From: Deltaproteobacteria bacterium UBA6967 | GTDB taxonomy: Bacteria > SAR324 > NAC60-12 | NCBI GenBank assembly: GCA_002450295.1 | Contig: DJYX01000132.1 | Span: forward strand, 1 to 5,090 | Length of the DNA: 5,090 bases | Reading direction: 5' to 3' | Part shown: positions 1 through 5,090 of the stretch, in pieces | How the letters are laid out: each line of letters begins with the position of its first letter | Position numbering within the stretch: the stretch's first letter is position 1 | Program-made: the position numbers and the translations under genes | Notes under the pieces: model-generated | The model's database searches: none | Seen by the model: the letters and a program-made list of their open reading frames with translations, nothing else | Told to the model about the DNA's origin: nothing

Positions 1-143
1 TCCTGAATCAATTAAATGGGGCGAGAACTCTCGGAGTGGGATTCGATTGGCAAATTTTGGAGCATATCCCTGAAGAATCGCACGACAGACGACTTAATGG
101 AGTAATAACAGAAAGCCAACTATTTTGGCCTCTTGGTGAATAA
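1..143 (+). CDS. 5-formyltetrahydrofolate cyclo-ligase, C-terminal fragment (5' end outside window)
   Basis: The frame whose first complete codon starts at base 3 is open until TAA at 141-143 and gives the last 46 residues of a protein. Seen: the stretch GVGFDWQILEHIPEESHD followed by RRLNGVITES. This matches the conserved C-terminal block of 5-formyltetrahydrofolate cyclo-ligase (MTHFS/YgfA/Fau family), usually of the form 'lGvafd.q.v..lP.e.hD..ld.viTe', with the hallmark Pro-Glu...His-Asp and the closing Val-Ile-Thr-Glu. The family enzyme uses ATP in the cytoplasm to convert 5-formyl-THF to 5,10-methenyl-THF, returning folate to the one-carbon pool. The ATP-binding and glycine-rich parts lie upstream and cannot be checked. 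The stop is 15 bases before the rluD start, which suggests co-transcription. The assignment rests on one short but distinctive block. Confidence 0.72.
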   Translation, partial: LNQLNGARTLGVGFDWQILEHIPEESHDRRLNGVITESQLFWPLGE

Positions 144-150
144 TTTTGTG

Positions 151-258
151 ATGTTTTCATGGATAAAGAAAATTCCACGAAGGTGGAAAAGCCCAATCAT
201 TGCCCTAATTTTGGGCATCAGTTGGGGAATCGTGATTTGGTTACTGCAGACGATCTAG
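151..258 (+). CDS. possible small single-span membrane protein overlapping the rluD start
   Basis: An ATG at 151 opens a 35-codon frame ending in TAG at 256-258, in a different frame from rluD. The peptide starts MFSWIKKIPRRWK, with five Lys/Arg in the first 13 residues. It continues with an uninterrupted hydrophobic stretch (SPIIALILGISWGIVIWLL) and ends QTI. That is the pattern of a one-helix inner-membrane protein with its N-terminus in the cytoplasm. A weak GGTGA lies at 135-139, 11 bases before the ATG, closer than it is to the rluD ATG at 159. It starts 7 bases after the cyclo-ligase stop. Against it: very short, no family recognised, and fully overlapped by rluD if that gene starts at 159. 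The overlapped rluD segment is outside its conserved domains, so both readings remain possible. Confidence 0.35.
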   Translation: MFSWIKKIPRRWKSPIIALILGISWGIVIWLLQTI

Positions 259-1235
259 ATGAAGAAGATTTCGGAAACTCTCTGGAGAAGGAAGTTCCTG
301 CAGAATTTCAAGGAACTCGACTAGATCGCTGGCTCGCAGAGTGGCCAGAACTTACCTCAAGGGCTGAAGCTCAGAGGCTACTGACTCAAAATCGAGTTCA
401 TCTGGATAATCAGCCAATATCTTCAGGATCACGAAAACTACGTGAAGGCCAAAGAGTGCAAGTTTGGCTTCCCCTCCCTGTGGCATCCGAGCTTGAGCCA
501 GAAAACGGTCCCTTGGAGATTCTCTTTGAAGATGAGCACCTGATCGTTTTAAACAAACCGGCTGGCCTGGTTGTCCATCCAGCTCCTGGCAATTATACTG
601 GTACGCTCGTTCAAAGGCTGTTACATCACTGTAAAGACCTATCCGGAATAGGGGGAGTCCAGCGGCCTGGAATTGTTCACAGGTTGGATAAGGATACCTC
701 AGGTATTCTGGTAGTTGCCAAACATGATCAAGCCCACCAGAGGCTAGCTCGTCAATTCAGAAAACATTCAATCCACCGTCTTTACAGCGCACTGGTTTGG
801 GGCAATCTTGTTACTCTTCAAGGGACAATTGAAGCCCCAATCGGGAGGCATCCCAGAGATCGAAAAATGATGGCGATCGTAGAAAATGGACGTGCTGCTA
901 CAACTTATTGGACGCAGTTAGCTAGATGGGATGGCCTGACTCACATCTCTTGTGAATTGGAGACTGGTCGAACCCATCAAATACGGGTGCATCTCAGTTC
1001 GCAAGGACATCCTCTAGTTGGTGATCCAGTTTATGGGCAATTAGGAAAGACAAAGCATATGCCTGATGATGTTATTTTGGCCTTGCAGTCCTTTCCTCGG
1101 CAAGCCCTTCATGCTGCAGAGTTGGGATTTGAGCACCCAATCTCTCAAGAAATAATGGAATTTTCAGTAGAAGAACCAAAAGATTTTCAAAATCTTTTGA
1201 GTTTGCTCCATGAAAAACTGGCACCCTTGACCTAA
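159..1235 (+). CDS. rluD: RluD-family 23S rRNA pseudouridine synthase
   Basis: 358 residues, compared with 326 for E. coli RluD. Known role of the family: isomerising uridines to pseudouridine in 23S rRNA helix 69 (positions 1911, 1915, 1917) during 50S assembly. Seen: an S4 RNA-binding domain at about residues 50-100 (GTRLDRWLAEWPELTSRAEA onward). The RluA/RluD catalytic domain follows at about 118-335, with LNKPAGLVVHPAPGN (131-145) and the active-site motif HRLDKDTSG (174-182), whose Asp177 is the expected catalytic nucleophile. ETGRTHQIRVHLSSQGHPLVGDPVYG (268-293) is the conserved C-terminal block. Residues 1-48 are acidic, match no domain and have no Shine-Dalgarno sequence at the ATG, so the start may be later (GTG 183, TTG 222 or TTG 237; the last gives 332 residues). 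It follows a folate gene by 15 bases and precedes the oxidoreductase by 18. RluC/RluA paralogues are possible, but the S4 domain and length favour RluD. Confidence 0.92.
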   Translation: MDKENSTKVEKPNHCPNFGHQLGNRDLVTADDLDEEDFGNSLEKEVPAEFQGTRLDRWLAEWPELTSRAEAQRLLTQNRVHLDNQPISSGSRKLREGQRVQVWLPLPVASELEPENGPLEILFEDEHLIVLNKPAGLVVHPAPGNYTGTLVQRLLHHCKDLSGIGGVQRPGIVHRLDKDTSGILVVAKHDQAHQRLARQFRKHSIHRLYSALVWGNLVTLQGTIEAPIGRHPRDRKMMAIVENGRAATTYWTQLARWDGLTHISCELETGRTHQIRVHLSSQGHPLVGDPVYGQLGKTKHMPDDVILALQSFPRQALHAAELGFEHPISQEIMEFSVEEPKDFQNLLSLLHEKLAPLT

Positions 1236-1253
1236 TACCTCCTCTCCAAAAAT

Positions 1254-2519
1254 ATGACGGAAGAAAATTACTACCAAGCGAGCGCTTGTTCTGAGATTTC
1301 AACCACTAAACTGGAAGGTGAACACAGGTATGATGTCTGTGTTGTCGGAGGAGGAGTGACTGGGCTTTCTTCCGCAATTCATCTTGCTGAGAGGGGCTTT
1401 CAAGTATGCGTTGTAGAAGCACAGAAGATTGGTCACGGAGCATCCGGTAGAAATGGGGGTCAATTCATCTTTGGCTTCGGTGCAGAGATGCCCACAGTGC
1501 GGAAATTGGTTGGAGAGTCTGAAGCAAAAAAGCTCTGGGAATTGTCACTGGAAGCGATCCGGGTGACCCATCAAATGGTGGAAAAACACCAGATTGATTG
1601 CGATTGGCAATGGGGGCATGTTCACACGGCTGTCAAAACTAGGCAAATCCCTGAACTGAGCGAGTTTAAAGATGATTTGATGCGCCATTACGACTACGAT
1701 TTGGAGTGGTTGGAAGGAAATTATTTGATGGAACAGGTTTCTTCAACAAGATATCTTGCGGGTGTGAAAGACCAGCAAAGTGGCCATCTTCATCCACTGA
1801 AATACACTCTTGGTTTGGCGAAGGCTGCCCAGGAAATGGGAGTCGATCTTTTCGAGGAATCACCTGTTCAAAATTGGTCAGGAAAAGATGAAATTTTGCT
1901 GTCATTATCAAACGCTTCTCTAAAGGCCAATTACTTGGTTCTAGCTGGGAATGCTTACCTTGGATCCTTGGGTAAGAAACTAAGTCAGCGGTTGATGCCA
2001 GTTGGTACCTATATGATAGCCACTGAACCACTCGGCTCAACTAGAGCAGGGCAACTGCTACCAGAGAATAGTGCGGTTGCTGATATTAATTTTGTTCTCG
2101 ACTACTTCCGACTGTCTGCAGATCAGCGATTACTATTTGGTGGGGGGGTTAGCTATTCGACGATCCCTCCTGTGAACGTCAGAAGCTATCTTAGAAAGAG
2201 AATGTTGAAAGTCTTCCCTTCCTTGGTTGATGTTGAATTGGAATATGGTTGGGGGGGCCTGGTAGGAATCACGATGAATCGAATGCCAAATTTTGGTAGG
2301 TTGGCTCCAAATGTGTTTTTAGCCCATGGATTTTCGGGCCATGGAGTAGCACTGACAGGATTAGCTGGAAAATTGATGGCTGAAGTCATCAGCGGAACTG
2401 CTGAGAGATTTGATGTAATGTCACAAATACCGCATCTGCCATTTCCTGGTGGACCTTTGTTTAGAATGCCTGCACTTCTTCTGGGAACAACTTGGTATCG
2501 ACTACGGGATCTTCTCTGA
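1254..2519 (+). CDS. PuuB/OrdL-like FAD-dependent oxidoreductase (DAO family)
   Basis: 421 residues, close to the 426 of E. coli PuuB (gamma-glutamylputrescine oxidoreductase). Seen: the N-terminal FAD-binding Rossmann motif GGGVTG (32-37), with acidic Glu55 ending the second strand, where it would bind the adenosine ribose. Next comes GHGASGRNGGQ (60-70), typical of DAO-fold enzymes, then a substrate/FAD domain with SGHLHPLKY (176-184), LAGNAYLG (230-237), IATEPLG (255-261) and LLFGGGV (293-299). SGHGVALTGLAGKL (361-374) is the C-terminal FAD-contact region, and PFPGGPLFRMP (396-406) closes the protein. From memory of PuuB, similarity runs end to end, including YYxASA near the N-terminus, which supports the ATG at 1254. 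Known family role: oxidative deamination of gamma-glutamylputrescine or related amines and amino acids, producing H2O2 with O2 as acceptor. No other putrescine-pathway gene is present here, so the substrate is uncertain. Two G7 runs (2142-2148, 2251-2257) lie in frame. No Shine-Dalgarno is visible. Confidence 0.88.
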   Translation: MTEENYYQASACSEISTTKLEGEHRYDVCVVGGGVTGLSSAIHLAERGFQVCVVEAQKIGHGASGRNGGQFIFGFGAEMPTVRKLVGESEAKKLWELSLEAIRVTHQMVEKHQIDCDWQWGHVHTAVKTRQIPELSEFKDDLMRHYDYDLEWLEGNYLMEQVSSTRYLAGVKDQQSGHLHPLKYTLGLAKAAQEMGVDLFEESPVQNWSGKDEILLSLSNASLKANYLVLAGNAYLGSLGKKLSQRLMPVGTYMIATEPLGSTRAGQLLPENSAVADINFVLDYFRLSADQRLLFGGGVSYSTIPPVNVRSYLRKRMLKVFPSLVDVELEYGWGGLVGITMNRMPNFGRLAPNVFLAHGFSGHGVALTGLAGKLMAEVISGTAERFDVMSQIPHLPFPGGPLFRMPALLLGTTWYRLRDLL

Positions 2520-2581
2520 TCGAAAGGTGTTTACCTTGCATCCTCAACAGCAAGATAAAACCCCATTCAATTCATTGATCT

Positions 2582-3580
2582 ATGAACAAACTAAGTTTAA
2601 CCGAATATCGTTTTTCACTGCTGATTGGACTCCTGATTTTTCTTTTGAATAGTCCTCTAAAAGCCCAAGTAGGTGTGCCGGTGGCATCTATTCATGAGTT
2701 GGATGGTTTGGTCCAAATGACCCCCCAACAAACAGGCAGAAAGTTGGTTGCACGATCCGGAAGTTTTTTAGGAGAAGAAGATATCCTAGAGACTGGCAAA
2801 AATGGGAGAGTCACGATTCTTTTTCGCAACGGGTCCAAAATTCGGCTTTTTGAAGACACCAAGCTCAGTATTCAAAAGGCGCTAGAAGCAAACATAGTAA
2901 ATCGTGCTTTCGAGATAGAAATCCAGCTTCATATGGGTAGCCTTCGAGCGAATTTCTTGCCAGGGCAACAGATCGCTTCAATCCAGACGCCCCAGGCAAA
3001 AATTAAGATTGACGGCACTGTATTCAGAATGGAAGAGAAGCCTGTTGCCGGAACTACTATCTCAATGACAGAAGGAAAACTATTCGTAAACAATGGTGTT
3101 TCTTCTTTAGAACTGCTTCCCGGTCAAAGACTCAGTGAAGTAAAATATCTGGACGAACTTTCGACGAAGCTTGAAAACATGAAAACTCAGATCTTCATGA
3201 ACTTGACACCTGAAATCGTGGATTTAAGCGAATTCACTACTCAAAAGATGACGCTAACTCTACAACTGGCTGACCTGAAAAGTAGCAAAGTCGTCAGAGC
3301 CCCAGGGAAAGTCTACCTTGAAAGCGATTTCTATAATTTACGACTTCCCAGCATGACCACCTTGGATAGTTCTGGTTTTGTAAGGGTACCGGCTCGAATT
3401 CGACCTCCTCGTGTTTCAGATAAGGCCTTTGATGGACAGATTGTTGTTCGAGCCTTTTTAGACAGTGCACGACATAACTTGCACGGCGAGGGTAGCTTGG
3501 TAGTAAACACCCAAGGCACCCAACCAAAAAGAAAGTTATTGATAGACGCCAGTCAAGGGACTGCCCACTCAATTGAGTGA
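2582..3580 (+). CDS. exported FecR-domain protein
   Basis: 332 residues. Seen: a Sec-type signal peptide, with Lys3 and Arg10, a hydrophobic core at 11-22 (FSLLIGLLIFLL) and probable cleavage after LKA (26-28), so the mature protein should be periplasmic or outer-membrane associated. Residues about 66-172 look like a FecR domain (PF04773): DILETGKNGRVTILFRNGSK, then SIQTPQAKIKIDGTVFRM (133-150), then ISMTEGKLFVNN (160-171). These are the usual 'T...g.a.l.f.dGs.i.l', 'i.TP.a...v.GT.f.v' and 'v.v..G.v.v.n' elements. A short charged linker (about 188-204) leads to a strand-rich C-terminal half (205-312) that I cannot assign; it may be an Ig-like beta-sandwich. Unlike FecR of the FecI/FecA system, it has a cleavable-looking signal rather than an internal anti-sigma/TM arrangement, and no sigma factor is adjacent. 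It lies 62 bases after the oxidoreductase. The start is supported by the signal peptide beginning right at this ATG. The precise function is unknown. Confidence 0.82.
   Translation: MNKLSLTEYRFSLLIGLLIFLLNSPLKAQVGVPVASIHELDGLVQMTPQQTGRKLVARSGSFLGEEDILETGKNGRVTILFRNGSKIRLFEDTKLSIQKALEANIVNRAFEIEIQLHMGSLRANFLPGQQIASIQTPQAKIKIDGTVFRMEEKPVAGTTISMTEGKLFVNNGVSSLELLPGQRLSEVKYLDELSTKLENMKTQIFMNLTPEIVDLSEFTTQKMTLTLQLADLKSSKVVRAPGKVYLESDFYNLRLPSMTTLDSSGFVRVPARIRPPRVSDKAFDGQIVVRAFLDSARHNLHGEGSLVVNTQGTQPKRKLLIDASQGTAHSIE
3566..3579. repeat. 14-bp perfect palindrome over the fecR stop codon
   Basis: CACTCAATTGAGTG reads the same on both strands and spans the last codons of the FecR-domain gene, just before the convergent junction with rph. 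It could be a dimeric protein site or a very short hairpin, but there is no T-run after it, so it is not a good intrinsic terminator. A single 14-bp palindrome is expected about 0.3 times in 5 kb by chance, so significance is weak. The half-site ACTCAA recurs in a second palindrome at 5020-5034. Confidence 0.3.
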
Positions 3581-3605
3581 ATGTGCCTTAGCTATCAAGA
3601 TGAAC

Positions 3606-4376
3606 TCAGAGTTTTGCGTTCTTAAGGTCATCCAAAATCTTTCTCTGAATTTGAAAATGAGATTTCAAGCCCTCCTCTGCAAGCTTCAATAATTCATCAA
3701 GTTGTTCTCTTCGGAAACGCTTGTGCTCAGCAGTTCCCTGAACCTCAACTAGCTCACCCTCTGAAGTCTGAACTACATTCAAGTCAACATCAGCCTGACT
3801 ATCTTCATCATATTTCAGATCAACTAGAGCAGTCCCTTCCTTCAAGCCAACACTGACTGCAGCGAGTTGATGTTGAATCGGCCATGAGTCGATTCTTTTT
3901 TCGCTGATCATCCTGTCCAGGGCAATTGCTAAAGCCACGAACCCACCTGTAATCGCCGCTGTTCGAGTGCCTCCATCGGCCTGAATCACATCACAATCAA
4001 TCCAAAATGTATGGTTCCCAAGGGCTTTAAGGCCGACAACTGATCGTAAGGATCGGCCTATTAGACGTTGAATTTCCTGAGTCCGCCCATCAATTTTTCC
4101 TCCAGAGTCTCTTTTTTTTCGTCGACCTGTGGAACCAGGCAGCATTCCATACTCTGCGGTTAACCAACCATGCTTTGGAGGTTGATCCTTCCGCTGGAGA
4201 AAAGGAGGAACCCCCTCTTCAACCGAGGCCGTGCAGATAACTCGAGTTTTGCCAGTTTCAACTAGAACGGAACCATCGGCATTTTCTATGAAACCAGGGT
4301 GGATACTGATTGGCCGTGGTTCCCAGGTTTGGCGGCCATCTGTTCTGATAAAAGTTTTCGGAGGAGAGTCTGTCAT
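3606..4376 (-). CDS. rph: ribonuclease PH
   Basis: 256 residues, compared with 238 for full-length E. coli RNase PH. Role: phosphate-dependent 3'-5' exoribonuclease (tRNA nucleotidyltransferase) that trims 3' trailers of tRNA precursors in the cytoplasm, working as a ring-shaped hexamer. Seen: GSVLVETGKTRVICTASVEE (35-54), GWLTAEYGMLPGST (70-83) and DGRTQEIQRLIGRSLR (96-111), with Arg98 matching the phosphate-binding Arg86 of the E. coli enzyme. DCDVIQADGGTRTAAITG (127-144) follows, then DLKYDEDSQADVDLNVV (186-202), with Asp192 and Asp198 at the spacing of the metal/catalytic Asp pair 178/184. EVQGTAEHKRF (211-221) completes the fold. The extra length is a few residues near 62-68 and short extensions at both ends. 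The start is 9 bases after the stop of the EIIA-domain gene, with a weak GAG in the right place, so the two genes are probably co-transcribed. An A8 run on the coding strand lies at 4112-4119. All key residues are present; it should be active. Confidence 0.96.
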   Translation of the reverse strand: MTDSPPKTFIRTDGRQTWEPRPISIHPGFIENADGSVLVETGKTRVICTASVEEGVPPFLQRKDQPPKHGWLTAEYGMLPGSTGRRKKRDSGGKIDGRTQEIQRLIGRSLRSVVGLKALGNHTFWIDCDVIQADGGTRTAAITGGFVALAIALDRMISEKRIDSWPIQHQLAAVSVGLKEGTALVDLKYDEDSQADVDLNVVQTSEGELVEVQGTAEHKRFRREQLDELLKLAEEGLKSHFQIQRKILDDLKNAKL

Positions 4377-4385
4377 TTTTTGATC

Positions 4386-5090
4386 TCAGTCTGATATAAG
4401 TGTTCGGGCTTTCTGCAACTTTTCCATGAAACTTTGGGACGTCTCACTCCGAAGCAGTTCGTGTACAATTGAATCATCTGATGCAATTCTAGCAATTTCA
4501 GCGAGTATATTTAGGTGGATTTCAGGATCATCTTTTGGACTGATCACCAGAAAAACCAGACGGACAATTGCTTCTTCTGATTCCCAATGAAGCCCAAAAG
4601 GAGCGATTGCGACCACGCAGATTGGCTCGGATATGTCTGGTGAATAAGCGTGTGGAATAACTACGTCGTGGCTCAATCTAGTTGAAAAACTTTTCTCTCG
4701 CGACAATATTTCTTTAACAATTTCAGAAACTTCGAGATCAGGGAAGCGATCTTTTGCCTTTTCCACCATCGTATCAAATAATTCCGCCAAGTTGGTTGCA
4801 GAGGGAAAAATGACTTGTTCAGGATAGGTATAGAAGAGCAGATAGCGAGCTTTTTGTCGGAAGATCAAGACCGAACCTTCCTGATCAATCGGAAGTTCGG
4901 GTTGTAAATGAATTTGCTTACCTACCTGCAAGAGAAGAGGAATCGTGTCACGTCTCAATTTGGGGGGCAATTTCTTAAGGTTTGCCTTGGCAATGACAGC
5001 ATCTTTATTCCGTAGCGTGTACTCAATTTGAGTAGGTTTTGGCAGATTATTCCAAATTGGTTGACCGAGACCCCCAATGAGATGTTCCTG
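4386..5090 (-). CDS. protein ending in a PTS EIIA type-2 domain (partial, N-terminus outside window)
   Basis: The frame is open from the right edge to TGA at 4386-4388, giving 234 residues. No ATG or GTG occurs in the first 40 codons. A TTG at 4970 could start a 194-residue form, but the upstream codons look protein-like, so this is probably the C-terminal part of a longer protein. Residues below count from the window edge. Seen: about 90-230 resemble the fructose/mannitol/nitrogen-type EIIA domain (PF00359), with SREKSFSTRLSHDVVIPHA (130-148), where His147 (codon 4650-4652) is the expected phosphorylated histidine, then VRLVFLVISP (176-185) and HLNILAEIARI (192-202). Known for the family: accepting phosphate from HPr, for sugar uptake or regulation. 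Residues 1-89 are not clearly identified; LLLQVGKQIHLQPELPIDQE and the following GSVLIF (72-77) are faintly like the RCK_C/TrkA_C domain found in ion transporters. A transporter-EIIA fusion is inferred, not shown. No EIIB/EIIC or HPr is visible. rph follows after 9 bases. Confidence 0.8.
   Translation of the reverse strand, partial: QEHLIGGLGQPIWNNLPKPTQIEYTLRNKDAVIAKANLKKLPPKLRRDTIPLLLQVGKQIHLQPELPIDQEGSVLIFRQKARYLLFYTYPEQVIFPSATNLAELFDTMVEKAKDRFPDLEVSEIVKEILSREKSFSTRLSHDVVIPHAYSPDISEPICVVAIAPFGLHWESEEAIVRLVFLVISPKDDPEIHLNILAEIARIASDDSIVHELLRSETSQSFMEKLQKARTLISD
5020..5034. repeat. 15-bp inverted repeat inside the EIIA-domain gene
   Basis: TACTCAA and TTGAGTA flank a single central T, giving a near-palindrome with 7-bp arms. 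It shares the half-site ACTCAA/TTGAGT with the palindrome at 3566-3579. It lies inside coding sequence, where it reads YTLRN or nearby residues in frame, so it may be incidental. If the protein began at TTG 4970, this site would be in its 5' leader, where an operator would be more plausible. Confidence 0.25.

Noticed and set aside
1072..1302. 76-codon - strand frame across the rluD/oxidoreductase junction
   Set aside because: Antisense to two convincing genes; no domain, signal or initiation context supports it.
1666..2040. 124-codon open frame on the - strand inside the oxidoreductase gene
   Set aside because: It lies antisense to a well-conserved gene and its product shows no recognisable motif; it is a shadow of the real frame.
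2520..2581. Small inverted repeats (AAGGT-GTTT-ACCTT at 2524-2537; CTTGC/GCAAG at 2535-2554) and possible promoter boxes before the FecR-domain gene
   Set aside because: Stems are 5 bp and mutually overlapping, there is no T-tract, and candidate -35/-10 boxes match poorly with imperfect spacing. A separate fecR promoter is possible but not supported.
2449..2652. 67-codon + strand frame bridging the oxidoreductase end and the fecR start
   Set aside because: It overlaps conserved C-terminal residues of the oxidoreductase and the signal peptide of the FecR-domain protein, and its product looks like random sequence.
3603..3615. AACTC-A-GAGTT followed by TTTT as a terminator for the + strand genes
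   Set aside because: The stem is effectively 4-5 bp with no workable loop, is not GC-rich, and has only four T. It also overlaps the rph stop codon. It is too weak to call.
4900..4990. The 'LPPKLRRDTIPLLLQVG' segment as a TilS-like C-terminal domain
   Set aside because: The LR..iPLLL pattern recalls tRNA(Ile)-lysidine synthase tails, but a following EIIA domain would make no sense for TilS and no other TilS motif is visible.

Overview
The window carries six genes, four on the + strand (1-3580) and two on the - strand (3606-5090). The two groups converge on a 25-base gap. All main genes are intact except the two cut by the window edges. I see no RNA genes, mobile elements or CRISPR, and no gene-free stretch over 300 bases. 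The gene content suggests a Gram-negative bacterium: a FecR-domain protein with a Sec signal peptide, a PuuB-like oxidoreductase, RluD and RNase PH. Base composition is moderate and slightly AT-rich. An uncultivated, perhaps marine, proteobacterial-type lineage is a guess; the sequence does not fix the taxon.

+ strand: the C-terminal end of a 5-formyltetrahydrofolate cyclo-ligase (1-143) is followed 15 bases later by an RluD-family 23S rRNA pseudouridine synthase (159-1235). After 18 bases comes a PuuB/OrdL-like FAD-dependent oxidoreductase (1254-2519), and after 62 bases an exported FecR-domain protein (2582-3580). The spacing suggests one transcript from upstream of the window, though fecR could have its own promoter. 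The genes do not form an obvious pathway: folate salvage, rRNA modification, amine/amino-acid oxidation and an envelope protein.

- strand: the C-terminal part of a protein ending in a PTS EIIA type-2 domain (4386-5090, cut by the right edge) lies 9 bases upstream of RNase PH (3606-4376). The reading frame of the EIIA protein stays open to the window edge, so the EIIA domain is probably the tail of a larger protein and not a free EIIA.

The most interesting points are: (i) a 35-codon frame (151-258) encoding a basic, single-helix membrane peptide that overlaps the unconserved N-terminus of RluD out of frame; (ii) the EIIA domain fused to an unidentified, possibly transporter-derived, N-terminal part; (iii) a FecR-domain protein with no sigma factor and an unassigned beta-rich C-terminal half. 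No strong case for a wholly new multi-gene system can be made from this window.
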